NCBI RefSeq assembly: GCF_027887165.1
Contig: NC_077234.1
Location: forward strand, 246,262,658-246,326,657
Reading direction: 5' to 3'
Source: Monodelphis domestica
Taxonomy: Eukaryota > Chordata > Mammalia > Didelphimorphia > Didelphidae
Length of the DNA stretch: 64,000 nt
Shown in pieces: positions 12,700 through 23,564 of this stretch; position 1 is the first letter of the stretch, and each line of letters starts with the position of its first letter. The notes beneath the pieces are model-generated. The model made no database searches. It had not been told where the DNA came from and saw nothing but the letters and a program-made list of their open reading frames with translations. The position numbers were made by a program, and so were the translations under genes.

Positions 12700-13325
12700 A
12701 ACAAGGCTTCCTAAACAACATCAGCACTGGTAATCAAGCAACCTCTCCCTCTACCCCCACCCTGTGAAGTTTTCAGCAAAGACTAGCACCTCTGGTATGA
12801 GGGCTTGCTAATCCCTTTTCAGGGCTGATTATCCACTTTGGTGTCTTTTTTTCACCTAACTTTCATCTGTGTCACCAAGAAGCTTTCATATGTGCAGCAG
12901 CCACACCACAGTAAAGCCATTTTGTCAGATGGGCTAAATCCAGTTTAGGGAAACAGACAATTCTTAAACTTGTCAGTGAATTAGGAAGATGTCTAATTCA
13001 AGCATGTGATGACTTTCCCCAGTGAAATGAGTGGACAAGAATAATTTGTTCTAATGGCCATCAAGGCAACTGAAGCATGAACTGTGGTATGTTTAGAGCT
13101 TAGTCAGACATGAAACATGCCATAGTCATTCACTGCATCCAAGACCATCACCAATTGTCCTGACTTTTGTTTTGCCACTGGACTTTAATGGCTCTAGAAA
13201 AAAAGAGTGAGGCTGATGACTTTGTGCAACTCTGTCTCACTTAAATCTAATTCACATGCAACTCAAGACATTCCCCCATGATATTATTGTTCCTCATCAA
13301 AAACAAAGAATGAAGCAATAAGAAT
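12700..13325 (-). repeat. Unclassified marsupial-type interspersed repeat, copy 1
   Basis: On the minus strand, from about 13320, it reads as a diverged version of the repeat at 47185 and 52370. Shared blocks are GAGGCTGATGACTTTGTGCA against the + strand and the GTCCAGTGGCAAAACAAAAGTCAGGAC-like segment on the minus strand. I recognise the family from marsupial sequence but cannot name it safely. Confidence 0.6.
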
Positions 13326-13334
13326 CAAGCAAGA

Positions 13335-13585
13335 CGGCAGTTAATATTTATTAAGTGCCTACTATGTGCCATGTTCTATGCTAAGAATTGAAAATTTTAA
13401 AAAGAGGCAAAAAATAGCTCCTGCCATCAACAAGTTCACAGTGTAATGAAAGCAAAAAGATTTGATCAAATAAATTATATACAAGATTATTATTAACACA
13501 GGGAAGGCACTAGAATTAAAAGGCATTGGGAAAGACTTCTTATAGATTATGGAATTTTAGTTGAAACTTGAAGAAATCCAGGGAA
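13335..13585 (+). repeat. Old LINE (CR1/L3-like) or related repeat
   Basis: TTAAGTGCCTACTATGTGCCA, then AGCTCCTGCC, then GGGAAGGCACTAGAATTAA and TTTTAGTTGAAACTTGAAG. This order is that of an abundant old mammalian/marsupial repeat. The class is a guess. Confidence 0.5.
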
Positions 13586-13984
13586 GCCATTAAAAATAAG
13601 CACTCAATACAGAGAAATGCCTACACTCCACACCCAGACTCTTCCCAGGCAAACTATAAGTTCTTAGGGGCTGCACTAAAACTATCTGGACTCTGCTCAG
13701 GACTGGGAAAAATATCCCCAGGGCAAAAACTTCTCCAGGATCTAATACAAAGATTGCTCACATTCCTCACTTAGACATCTGACCAGGAAGGAACAAGGCA
13801 ATATCCACCAACTCCCAGGAACTAAAATACACAAAAGCAAAAACACAAAAAAAAAAACAGGAAGAAAACTTTGACTCAATAATTTTTATGCAGAAAACCC
13901 AGACTAAAGGAGAGACAGCAGAAGACAACAAACAATTAAAAACACCCAAACCTTCAAAAGAATGGAAATTGGTCTCAAGTTCTT

Positions 13985-14880
13985 GAAGGCTTTAAATCTG
14001 AGATTTTGAGGAAAATGGAAGAGATGTGGCCATAAAAGTGGGAACTAGTTCAAAAAGAAAACAACAGTTTAAAAGACAGCATCTCCAACTTGGAATTAAA
14101 ACCCAGAGATCAAATGAAATAATAAGCAAATTTAAGACCAGAAATGACCTGCTGGAAGTCATGAAAAGCATGATAGATCAAGCCAAACAGGAAAATCAAA
14201 AGATCTTAGCTGAAAACCAGTCATTTAAAACTAGAATTGGGCAAGTAGAAGTCAATGATGTCACAAGAGAGTGAGAATTAATTTTAAAAAAGTAAAAAGA
14301 ATGACAGATTAGAAGGCAACACAAAATATCTCATTGGGAAGGTAGTTGACCTTGAAAATAGAACTCAGACTGACAATTTGAGAATCATAGGACTACCTGA
14401 AAACCTGAAAACAAACAGAAACCATGACATTATACTACAAGAAATTATCCAAGAAAACTGCCCTGAAGTTCTGTAATGAGAGGGCAAAATAGACATTAAA
14501 AGAGTCTACAGATCACCCACTATACTAAATCTTCAAGAGACAACACCCCAGGAATGTAATTATAAAATTCGAGAGCTTCCAAGCTAAGGAGAAAATATTA
14601 GAAGCCAGAAAGAGACAATTCAGATAACAAAGAGCACCAATGAGGATTACACAGGATCTGGCAGCCTCCACATTAAAAGACTGCAAGGCTTGGAATATAA
14701 TATTAAGAAAGGCAAGAGAAACAACCAAGGGTCATTGACCAATCAGAACTGACTATATACTTCCAGAGGAAGGTATGGGCTTTCAACAAAATAGAAGACT
14801 TCCAAATATTTGTAAAGAAAAGACCAGAACTAAACAGAAATTTTGACATCAAGATACAAATACCAAGAGAAAAATGAAAA
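13985..14880 (+). pseudogene. L1 ORF1 (RNA-binding protein) remnant, copy A
   Basis: ORF1p of L1 is an RNA-binding trimer with a coiled coil, an RRM and a C-terminal domain that coats L1 RNA. Here 14026-14274 encodes 82 residues of the coiled-coil part (lysine/glutamine/glutamate-rich). Next to it, about 14380-14410, the RRM start is visible as NLRIIGLPENL. The C-terminal domain follows with stops and frameshifts, ending about 14880. A TGA stops the frame at 14272, so no full protein can be made. L1 ORF1p is usually about 300-370 residues. Confidence 0.85.
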
Positions 14881-14983
14881 TATAAATAAGAAAGAGGTCT
14901 TATTTTTTTTCTTTAAGGATATCAATAAGGCCAAATTGTTCATATTGCTATATGAAAAAATGTTATTTGTAACTGTCAAAAAT

Positions 14984-14993
14984 TGTATTCACT
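14984..14993. other. 10-bp target-site duplication, left copy
   Basis: TGTATTCACT here and again at 16220-16229, just outside the BCL2L2-derived insert. Joining the L1 sequence across the pair restores a continuous inter-ORF region. Confidence 0.85.
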
Positions 14994-15470
14994 GTGACTG
15001 ATTTTATGAAATACAAACTTAAACAGAAAGGTTATAATAACCTGTTGGATCCAAAAGAGAACTTCTTTGCAGGTGTACTCTCACTAGATCCTCTACATTA
15101 AGCCATGCACTTTGCTGGAATCAATATGATTTCTCCTGTAACAACATGACTCAAAGAAGTATTTTAATCATGGCACAGATGTGATTTTTGAACAAGAGAT
15201 CACCTGGGATTGTATAGTGGGATTTTTTTTTCTATTCTGATGTTGCCTTTGGTCCCTGCTGTATTGGTTCTACAACAAATTCACAGATTCCTCTAGTTAA
15301 GAACTGGATGGTGACTTACATAGAGACTAAGTTGATGGACTGTATCCACCAAAATGGTCGCTGGGGCAGATTTGTCAACTTGGAAGAAGGAAGACATCTG
15401 AAAGAATTCAATGATGAAAGATCATGTTGACTGTGGGACTACATACTGTTAATGAAACTTATTAATGTAT
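14994..15470 (+). pseudogene. BCL2L2: BCL2L2 (BCL-W)-like processed pseudogene
   Basis: BCL2L2 is an anti-apoptotic BCL2-family protein of mitochondrial membranes. This copy starts near residue 14 of the protein with VTDFMKYKLKQKGY (14994-15035); human BCL-W has VADFVGYKLRQKGY. Then come DPLH-stop-AMHFAG (15087-15116; human DPLHQAMRAAG), a BH1 trace TWDCIVGFF (about 15202-15228), and a BH2 block WMVTYIETKLMDCIHQNGRW (15305-15364; human WMVAYLETRLADWIHSSGGW), then NLEEGRHLKEF. CAA to TAA replaces a Gln codon at 15099-15101, a run of about 18 codons is missing after AMHFAG, and frames shift near 15150 and 15230. The C-terminal membrane segment is barely visible. No intron is seen. It is dead. 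Confidence 0.85.
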
Positions 15471-16219
15471 AATCAGTGTGTGTGTGTGGGCATTATTATG
15501 CTAAATGTTGTGTCATTTTTAGATTGTAAATGATCCAGCAGAAAACTGGTGGCAGTTTTCTTTGGATCAGAGGAGGAATAATGTGGGGGGAAAAGACCCC
15601 TACCCCTTTATACTTGATTGGATTTTAGTGATAGTGATAGGTTTAAGATAATCAGTATTATGATTCTAAAGTGATTAGTATAAATTCCATTAAATCTTAA
15701 TGCAATCAGTAAAATTCATAATTTTACAAGGATTCCTAATGAAAACATAAAAACCTGCTTCTAATGGGATATCTAACCCCTCCATAAGATTGTACTTCCC
15801 TTTATCATAAGATGCTGTCTATCCAGATCTCATGTCCAAATATGGCACAAACATCACACCTCTTTCTTGTTTGGAAATAATCATCTCTTCACCCAGATCA
15901 TATAAGAGAGAGGTAATGGTCACTTGAATTGACTAAGTCATTAGTCAAAGGACTAATATGAGTTTCCCGAAATGAACTAACCAATCAGCTTTGTAATTGG
16001 GTAACTGTTTCTAAAATAAATAAATAAAATAAAATATATGATGTTATGTCTTGTGATCTTGCACAAAAATATTCATTTGGTTATAAAAAACAGGTCTCAG
16101 CCTCTGGGAATTATCTCTTGCCAGGGTTCAACAATGTAATACATGTAAGAGAACACTTTTATTGGAGGACTTGGTCCTCTTCCAATAAAATCTAACTTTT
16201 TACCTTGACTTGGGGAAAA
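15471..16219 (+). other. 3' part of the BCL2L2-derived insert, LTR-like
   Basis: This lies between the BCL2L2-like coding part and the right TSD, so it came in with the same insertion. It ends CCAATAAAATCTAAC (poly-A signal, about 16183) and, about 25 bases later, GGGGAAAA directly before the TSD, as expected of a polyadenylated transcript. From 15583 (TGTGGGGGG) it also has LTR-like features: ACCAATCAG at about 15978 and an AT-rich box near 16015. It may be the host 3' UTR or an LTR that supplied the poly-A site. Confidence 0.5.
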
Positions 16220-16229
16220 TGTATTCACT
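16220..16229. other. 10-bp target-site duplication, right copy
   Basis: TGTATTCACT, the partner of 14984-14993. Confidence 0.85.
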
Positions 16230-17073
16230 ATTATAGTAGTTAGAAGAAGTATCCATAGGTAGAGATTGGGGTACTAAGTGGCTTAAAATCATATATTTAA
16301 AAAAAAGAAGAAAGAAAGTTGGGGGAGAGAAGATGGCACCAAGAAAAACTTGAAGGAATAAAAAAATTAGGATAATCTATACTACACAAAAAGGGACATG
16401 GAAGGGGGAGGGGAAGAATATAACTATAAGAAGAAGAGGAAGAGAGTGTTAAAAGGTAATACTCAGATCCTACTCTCAGTGGAATCAAGACTGAGAGGGA
16501 AGAACATCTAGATCCATTGGGGTATTGAATTCCATCTTACACTATAGAGAAGTTGAGAGGGGAAAACTAAAGGGGGGATTAAAAAAGGAGTTAACATGGG
16601 GGAGGGGAAGAGAAGGGGAAGGGAATTTAATAGACCATAAAAAATAAAAGGGGAATAGAAAGGGAAGGGGCAGAAAGGGAGGGTGGGGATGGATGCAATA
16701 CTAGGGAGGGTATGTGGTGTAGCTTAAAAAGAAAAATAAGAGAGGAATAAGAAGAAAGGAAAGGAAAGGAAAACAAGGGTGGGGATTAGGGCAACTGATT
16801 AAAAATAGAACACTTGTGTAGAAGGAAATAGTAAGAGGAGAAAGTGCAGTTCAGAGAGTAAATCAAAATGTTGGGGAATACACGAGTAGTAACTGTAACT
16901 TTGAATGTGAATGGAATGAACTCTCCGATAAAGTGGAAGCAAATAGCAGAGTGGATTAGAAACCAAAATCCTATCATATGTTGTTTACAAGAAACATACA
17001 TGAGGCAGGTAGACTCAGAAATTAAGGGTAAAAGCTGGAGCAAAATCTAATGAGTAAAAGAAGACGGTAGTTG

Positions 17074-17079
17074 CAATCA
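17074..17079. other. 6-bp target-site duplication of the LTR in L1 copy A, left
   Basis: CAATCA, repeated at 18235-18240. The L1 sequence continues across the pair (compare copy B at about 58100). Confidence 0.65.
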
Positions 17080-17547
17080 AAAAAACTACTCAGTCTCTAC
17101 TTTAGAAGATTTAGTCTAGCTATTCCCCTATTGTAACAATGGGGATACTTGATGAGGAATGTATTGGGAACTTTTAAAATTACTCTACCCTGCTCAGACA
17201 GTGCCTTAAGGGAAGATAAAGTAGTAAACTCCTGATTGAACGATGAAAGTCCCCAACTCATACCTTATAGTGAAATTAGAAACATAAGCCAGGTCTATTT
17301 TTAGATCTAATACAAAAAGGTGTTAAGTACCTGTAAAGGTTAAATTAATACCTAAAAAGGTCAAGTAACTTACAAAAGGCAAGCTTAAGAAAAAGGTGTG
17401 AAGTACTCAGAAGATTTACTCTAACCAGAGAAGGTGAAAACCAAAGAAGGTAAAAACTAAGAATGGGCAGTCCTGGAAAAAAAAGTATCTACTGTGATTG
17501 GTAGACATGAAAATTTAGGGAAGGTAACATAACAGAAAATTCTCTTT

Positions 17548-17785
17548 AAAAGGAGGTCAGGGGGCAGCTGGGTAGCTCAGTGGATTGAGAGCCAGACCTA
17601 GAGACAGAAGGTCCTAGGTTCATATCTGGTCTCAGACACTTCCCAGCTATATGACCCTGGGCAAGTCACTTGACCCCCATTGCCTAGCCCTTACCACCCT
17701 TCTGCCTTGGAGCCAATACACAGTATTGGCTCCAAGACAGAAGGTAAGGGTTTAAAAAATTAAAAAAAAAATAAAAGGAGTTCAG
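17548..17785 (+). repeat. tRNA-type SINE with 13-bp TSD, inside the LTR
   Basis: The SINE runs 17561-17772. It begins GGGGCAGCTGGGTAGCTCAG and ends CAGAAGGTAAGGGTTTAAAA with an A-rich tail. It is flanked by AAAAGGAGGTCAG (17548-17560) and AAAAGGAGTTCAG (17773-17785), a 13-bp TSD with one mismatch. It is among the least diverged SINEs in the window, so a recent insertion. Confidence 0.93.
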
Positions 17786-17969
17786 TTCAATTGAGTGAGA
17801 TCTCTGAACTCAGTTCAAGAGATTCAGTGGAGGACTGGAGCTTGCTTGGAGATGGTCTTGTAGTGAGTAATAAAGACTGACTCTCTCTTCCTTGGGCTCA
17901 GGGAGGCCACTTTGGCCAAGGCCTGTAACTACTGCCTGGCTCATCCTGAGCTTGAGCAGTTTAAATTAA

Positions 17970-17994
17970 TTCTCTCTCTCTCTCTGTCTCTCTG

Positions 17995-18064
<70 letters not shown>

Positions 18065-18087
18065 CTCCCTCCCTCCCTCCCTCCCTA
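17970..18087. repeat. (CT)n then (CCCT)n microsatellite
   Basis: A CT run with a few GT units passes into CCCT units at 18061-18087. It lies within the LTR. Confidence 0.97.
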
Positions 18088-21000
18088 TCTTAATTCCTTT
18101 TTTCTTTATTAATTAAAATCTCCATAAATCCCAGCTGACTTGGGTATTTTTCATATTTGGGAATTTCCCATGGCAACCACTTATTTTAGAATTTAAGTCA
18201 AAACACTAAAATATCTTTACAGTTTTGGTGTTTACAATCACGATATCTGACAAATCCAAAGTAAAAATACATCTGATTAAATGAGATAAGGAAGGTAATT
18301 ACATCCTGATAAAAGGCAGTATAGAAAATGAGGAAATAGTGCTAAATATGTATGCACCTAATGGCATAGCATCCAAATTTCTAAAGGAGAAATTAGAGGA
18401 GTTAAAGGAGAAAATAGAAAGTAAAACTATACTAGAGAAAGACCTGGACCTTCCGCTATCAGATCTAGATAAATCAAACCAAAAAATAAATAAGAAAGTG
18501 GTAAGAGAAGTGAATGAAATCTTAGAAAAATTAGAGCTAATATATATGGAGGAAAATGAATAGGGACAAAAAGGAATACACTTTCTTTTTAGCACCACAT
18601 GGTACATCCACAAAGATTGACCATGTACTAGGGCATACATGGCAAACAAGTGCAAAAGAGCAGAAATAATAAATGCAGTATTTTCAGATCATAATAAAAT
18701 AAAAATAATAATTAGTAAGAATACATGGAGAGGCAAATAAAAAATGAATTGGAAATTAAATAATATGATTCTCCAAAATTGGTTAAAGAACAAATCATAG
18801 AAACAATTAATAATTTCATTAAAGAAAATGACAATGATGAAACATTCTTTCGGAATCTATGAGATCCAGCCAAAGCAGTACTAAGGGGGAAATTCATATC
18901 CCTGAGTTCATATAATAACAAATTAGGGAGGGCAAAGATCAATGAATTGGAAATACAAATCAAAAAACTAGAAACTGAACAAATTAAAAATCCCCAGATT
19001 ATAACTAAATTAGAGATCCTAAAAATTAAAGGAGAAATTAATAAAATTGAAATTAAAGAAATATTGAATTAATGAATAAGACTAGAATCTGGTACTTTGA
19101 AAAAAAAAACAAATAAAATAGACAAAGTACTAGTCCACCTAATTAGAAAAAAAAGAAGAAAACCAAATTGACAGCATCCAAGATGAAAAGGGAGACTTCA
19201 CCTCTAATGAAGAGGAAATCAGAGCAATCATTAAAAACTATTTTGCCCAATTATATGGCAATAAATATGCCAATCTAGGTGATATGGATGAATATTTACA
19301 AAATATATAAATTACCTATATTAGCAGAAGAAGAAATAGCCCCAGAAGAAGTTAAATAACCCCATATCAGAAAAAATAAATTGAACAAACCATCAAAGAA
19401 TTCTCTAAGAAAAAATCCCCAGGGACTGATGGATTCACAAGTGAATTCTATCAGACATTCAAAGAACAACTAATCCTAATGTTTTACAAACTATTTGACA
19501 GAATAAGCAAAGAAGGAGTTCTTCCAAATTCCTTTGATGACATAAATATGGTACTGATTCCGAAGTCAGGTAGATCAAAAACAGAGAAATAAAACTACAG
19601 AAAATCTCCTTAGTGGATATAGATGTGAAAATCTTAAATACAATACTAGCAAAAAGAATCCAGCAAGTGATCACAAGGGTTATTCATTATGATCAGGTAG
19701 GATTTATACCAGGAATGCAAGGATGGTTCAATATTAGGAAAACCATCCACATAATCGACCATATCAACAAGCAAAACAACAAAAATCACATGATTATCTC
19801 AATAGATGCAGAAAAAGCCTTTGACAAGATACAACACTCATTCCTATTGAAAACACTAGAAAGTACAGGAATAGATGGGCCTTTCCTAAAACATAGTAAA
19901 CAGTATATATCTAAAATCATCAGCTAATATCATCTGCAATTGGAAAAAATTAGAAGCATTCCTTATATGATCAGGAGTGAAACAAGGATGCCCATTATCA
20001 ACACTATTATTTAACATTGTACTAGAAACACTAGCAGTAGCAATTAGAGAAGAAAAAGAAATTGAAGGTAATGAAATGGGCAATGAGGAGACCAAGCTGT
20101 CACTCTTTTCAGATGATATGATGATCTACTTAAAAATCCTAGAGAATTGACTAAAAAGCTAATAGAAATAATCAACAACTTTAGGAAACTTACAGAACAC
20201 AAAATCAACCCACATAAGTCATTGGCATTTCTATATATTTCCAACACATCTCAGCAGCAAGAATTAGAAAGAGAAATCCCATTTAAAATCACTTTAGACA
20301 ATATAAATACTTAGGAATCTATCTCCCAAGACAGAGGAATTATATGAACACAACTACAAAATACTCTCCACATAATTAAAACTAGATCTAAACAATTGGA
20401 AAAACATAAATTGGTCCTGGGTAGGATAAGCTAACATAATAAAAATGACAATCCTGCTCAAAATACTTTACTTATTTAGTTCCATAACCATCAAACTACC
20501 AAAAAACCTTTTCACTGAATTAGAACAAACAATAAAAAGTTTATTGGGAAAACCAAAAGATTGAGAATATGAAGGGAAATAATGAAAGATAAATGTGAAG
20601 GAAGTTGGCGTAGCAGCACCAGAACTTAAAATGTACTATAAAGCAGTGGTCATCAAAACTATTTGATACTGACTAAGAGACAGAAAGGAGGATCAGTGGA
20701 ATAGACTTGGGGTAAGTGACCTCAGCAAGACAGTCTATCATAAACACAAAGATCCCAGCTTTGGGGACAAAAACCTACTACTTGATAAAACCTGCAGGGA
20801 AAATTGGAAGACAGAATGGGAGAGATTACGTTTGGATCAACATCTCACCCCCTTCAGCAAGATAAACTCAGAATGGGTGAATGATTTGAACATAAAGAAG
20901 GAAACAATAAGTAAATTAGGTGAACACAGAATTGTATACATGTCAGATCTTTGGGAGGGGAAAGGTTTTAAGACACAAGAGTTAAAAAAACATTACAAAA

Positions 21001-21929
21001 TGCAAAATAAATAATTTTATTACATTAAATTAAAAAGATTTTGAACAAACAAAACCAATACAATCAAAATTAGAAGGGAAGCAACAAATTGGAAAACAAT
21101 CTTTAAAACAAAAACCTCTGACAAAAGTCTAATAACTCAAATTTATAAAGAGCTAAATCAATTGTACAAAATATCAAGCCATTCCCCAGTTGACAAATGG
21201 GCAAGGTACATGAATAGGCAATTTTCAGTTAAAGTAATCAAAACTATTAATAAGCACATGAAAAAAGTGTTCTAAATCTCTTATAATCAGGAAATGCAAA
21301 TCAAAACAACTCTGAGGTATCACCTCACACATAGCAGATTGGCTAACATGACAGCAAAGGAAAGTAATGAATGCTGGAGGGGATGTGGCAAAGTTGGGAC
21401 ACTAATACATTGCTGGTGGAATTGTAAATTGATCCAACTGTTCTGGAGGGTAATTTGGAACTATGCCCAAAGGGCAATAAAAGACTGTCTGCCCTTTGAT
21501 CCAGTCATAACACTGTTGGGTTTGTACCCCAAAGAGATAATAAGGAAAAAGACCTGTACAAGAATATACATAGCTGCGCTTTTTGTGGTGGCCAAAAATT
21601 GGAAAATGAGGGGATGCCCTTCAATTGGGGAATGGCTGAACAAATTGTGGTATATGTTGGTGATGGAATACTATTGTGCTCAAAGGAATAATAAAGTGGA
21701 GGAATTCCATGGAGACTGGAACAACCTCCAGGAAGTGATGCATAGTGAGAGGAGCAGAACCAGGAAAACATTGTACACAGAGACTGATACATTGTGGTAC
21801 AATCGAATGTAATGGACTTCTCTACTAGTAGAAATGCATGAGAAAGAACGCTATCCACATCCAGAGGAAGAACTGTGGGAAAAGAAACACAGAAGAAAAA
21901 CAACTGCTAGGTTCAAACAGAACTGATAT

Positions 21930-22175
21930 ATCACATGGTATCTAGGGCACAGTAAATAGCACACCAGGCCTGGTGTCAGGAAGACCTGAGTTCAAATTTG
22001 GCCTAAAACACTAGCTGTTTGACTTTGGAAAAGCCACTTAACCCTTGTTTTGCCTCATTTTCCTCATCTGTAAAATGAGCAGGAGGAAAATGGCAAATGG
22101 CTCCAGTGTCTTTGCCAAGAAATCTCCAAAAGGATTGATGACAAGTCAGATGGTACTTAAATGACTGAAAAATGA
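21930..22175 (+). repeat. tRNA-type SINE (second subtype), plus strand
   Basis: CACCAGGCCTGGTGTCAGGA and AGACCTGAGTTCAAAT, then a MIR-like core (CCTCATTTTCCTCATCTGTA) and a long 3' end (CTTTGCCAAGAAATCTCC). This differs from the 17561 type in its tail. It lies directly after the end of L1 copy A. Confidence 0.85.
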
Positions 22176-22199
22176 CCAGCACTTATCATATGCTACCAA

Positions 22200-22655
22200 A
22201 TCTTCCTCTTTACATTTGATGTAATAAAAATAGGGTAGGAAAACAACTTCAGTATGGATTGTTGATTGATTTATAGACACCCCTACCTGAACTCTGTGTT
22301 CTAACCAAACTATTCCACTTGTCATTCAACTCACATACCTTCTGCTTTGCAGATGCATTTTGCCTACAAAACTATTTCTCCCTTCTATGCCCTCCACTCC
22401 ACCTCTCTACCTATGCCTAAACAAAACCAACTATTACAAATCATTCAGTTCAACTGCGATGTTGCCTCCTTTATGAACCCTTCTCTGATCACACTGTGCC
22501 CTTCTCATACCCTCCCTCATGGAAGAGATCTCTTCATCCTCTGAGCTCCTGCAGCAAGTGGATCGTATTCATAGCACATTTAACAGTACTTAGCACAGTG
22601 CCTGGTACATAGTAGATACTTAATAAACATTTATCAAATAAATAAATTCATGCAT
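22200..22655 (+). repeat. L2 LINE 3' end
   Basis: CTCCTTTATGAACCCTTCTCTGATCAC resembles the L2 3' region. It is followed by the tail TACTTAGCACAGTGCCTGG, TACATAGTAGATACTTAATAA. Confidence 0.8.
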
Positions 22656-22867
22656 ATGATTTACATTTTTTACATTTACATTTTATTTTTACATTTACAT
22701 TTACATATTTACATTTCACATTTACAAAGCACTTTGCTTTGTAATTATAGCTTTTGCAAAATACAATTTAGGGATAGAAACGGTTCCACCTTATTCCCAA
22801 AGCAGTATTGCTACTTCTAACAGCTCTTTGACAATACTACATTTGGTAGTGTTGTTCACAGAACATC

Positions 22868-22893
22868 TGATAGACAGACAGACAGACAGACAC

Positions 22894-22959
<66 letters not shown>

Positions 22960-22961
22960 GA

Positions 22962-23048
<87 letters not shown>
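22868..23048. repeat. Compound (GACA)n(GATA)n microsatellite, large
   Basis: Alternating blocks of GACA and GATA units over about 180 bases (GACA, long GATA, GACA, GATA). The minus-strand YLSIYLSI frames are artefacts. Confidence 0.97.
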
Positions 23049-23049
<1 letters not shown>

Positions 23050-23333
23050 AGGGCTTCAGAGGAGCAAGAAATCACTTCCATCTCTGGGGAATCAGTAAAG
23101 ACCTTAAGAAGGGAGTAGCATTTAAACTAATGATACTCTATTCCCAATGTTTCTTTGAAAGAAAGACTATCATCCAAGAAGAATTTTGAATTTTGAAAGT
23201 TATCTATACTTTTCATATAAATGTGAGGTTTTAGTTTGGAAAATTAAATAATAGTACAACTTTATTATGAAGCTGTGAAGGAAATACAAACAGATAAAGG
23301 GAATTAGATTCAGATGAACAGGTGAGTTTAAAA

Positions 23334-23564
23334 AAAGAACTATAGGGGGAAGCTGGGTAGCTCAGTGGATTGAAAGCCAGGTTTAGAGACAGGAGGTCCT
23401 AGGTTCAAATCTGGCCTCAGACACTTCCCAGCTTTGTGACCCTGGGCAAGTCACTTGACCCCATTGTCTAGCCCTTACCACTCTTCTGCATTGGAGCCAA
23501 TACACAGTATTGACTCAAAGACGGAAGGTAAGGGTTTATTAAAAAAAAAAAAAGAAAGAACTAT
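23334..23564 (+). repeat. tRNA-type SINE with 10-bp TSD
   Basis: The SINE runs 23344-23554, opening GGGGAAGCTGGGTAGCTCAG and closing GACGGAAGGTAAGGGTTT with an A run. AAAGAACTAT flanks it at 23334-23343 and 23555-23564. Confidence 0.92.

Larger units (their letters stand above)
17080..18234 (+). mobile_element. LTR (endogenous retrovirus type), family 1, copy 1
   Basis: It interrupts L1 ORF2 and is bounded by CAATCA on both sides. The sequence from ACTACTCAG to GTATTGGGAACTTTTAAAAT and on to GTCTATTTTTAGATCTAATA is repeated, inverted, at 55019-55576 and, as a fragment, at 61257. In order it shows a GATTGGTAGACATGAAAATT block (about 17500), a SINE insertion, TGAGTAATAAAGACTGACTC (AATAAA poly-A signal, about 17868), a long CT-rich stretch, and an end at TTTACAGTTTTGGTGTTTA. 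The exact termini are uncertain: they are not a clean TG...CA. Confidence 0.7.
16868..21812 (+). pseudogene. L1 ORF2 (endonuclease-reverse transcriptase), copy A
   Basis: The start codon is at 16868 (MLGNTRVVTVTLNVNG). The endonuclease N-terminus shows NVNGMNSP and CCLQETYM, then the LTR at 17080-18234 interrupts it. Endonuclease resumes with MYAPNGIASKFLKEKL (18339). RT blocks follow: [20 protein letters not shown], then [14 protein letters not shown] (about 19796-19837), QGCPLS (about 19985) and FSDDMMIYL (about 20109), where the usual FADD is FSDD. The C-terminal zinc-knuckle-like part is open at 21294-21812 (172 residues; [19 protein letters not shown]). Stops and frameshifts in several places make it non-functional. 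Confidence 0.92.
13590..21915 (+). mobile_element. L1 copy A, plus strand, interrupted twice
   Basis: A nearly complete L1 in order: part of the 5' leader (13590-13985), ORF1 (about 13985-14880), inter-ORF purine-rich region (resuming 16220, to 16867), ORF2 (16868-17079 and 18235-21812), and a truncated 3' UTR (to about 21912). A BCL2L2-derived retrocopy (14994-16219) sits between the ORFs and an LTR (17080-18234) sits in ORF2. Both are younger than the L1. The sequence runs through cleanly once the inserts are removed. The 5' end is truncated and a SINE follows the 3' end. Confidence 0.9.

Noticed and set aside
14994..15470. Functional BCL2L2 gene
   Set aside because: In-frame stop, deletion and frameshifts; sits inside an L1.
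15583..16219. Independent solo LTR
   Set aside because: No TSD of its own, and the TSD of the whole insert (TGTATTCACT) encloses it with the BCL2L2 part. Kept only as LTR-like.
17561..17640. tRNA gene
   Set aside because: The tRNA-like head belongs to a SINE: body, A-tail and 13-bp TSD follow.
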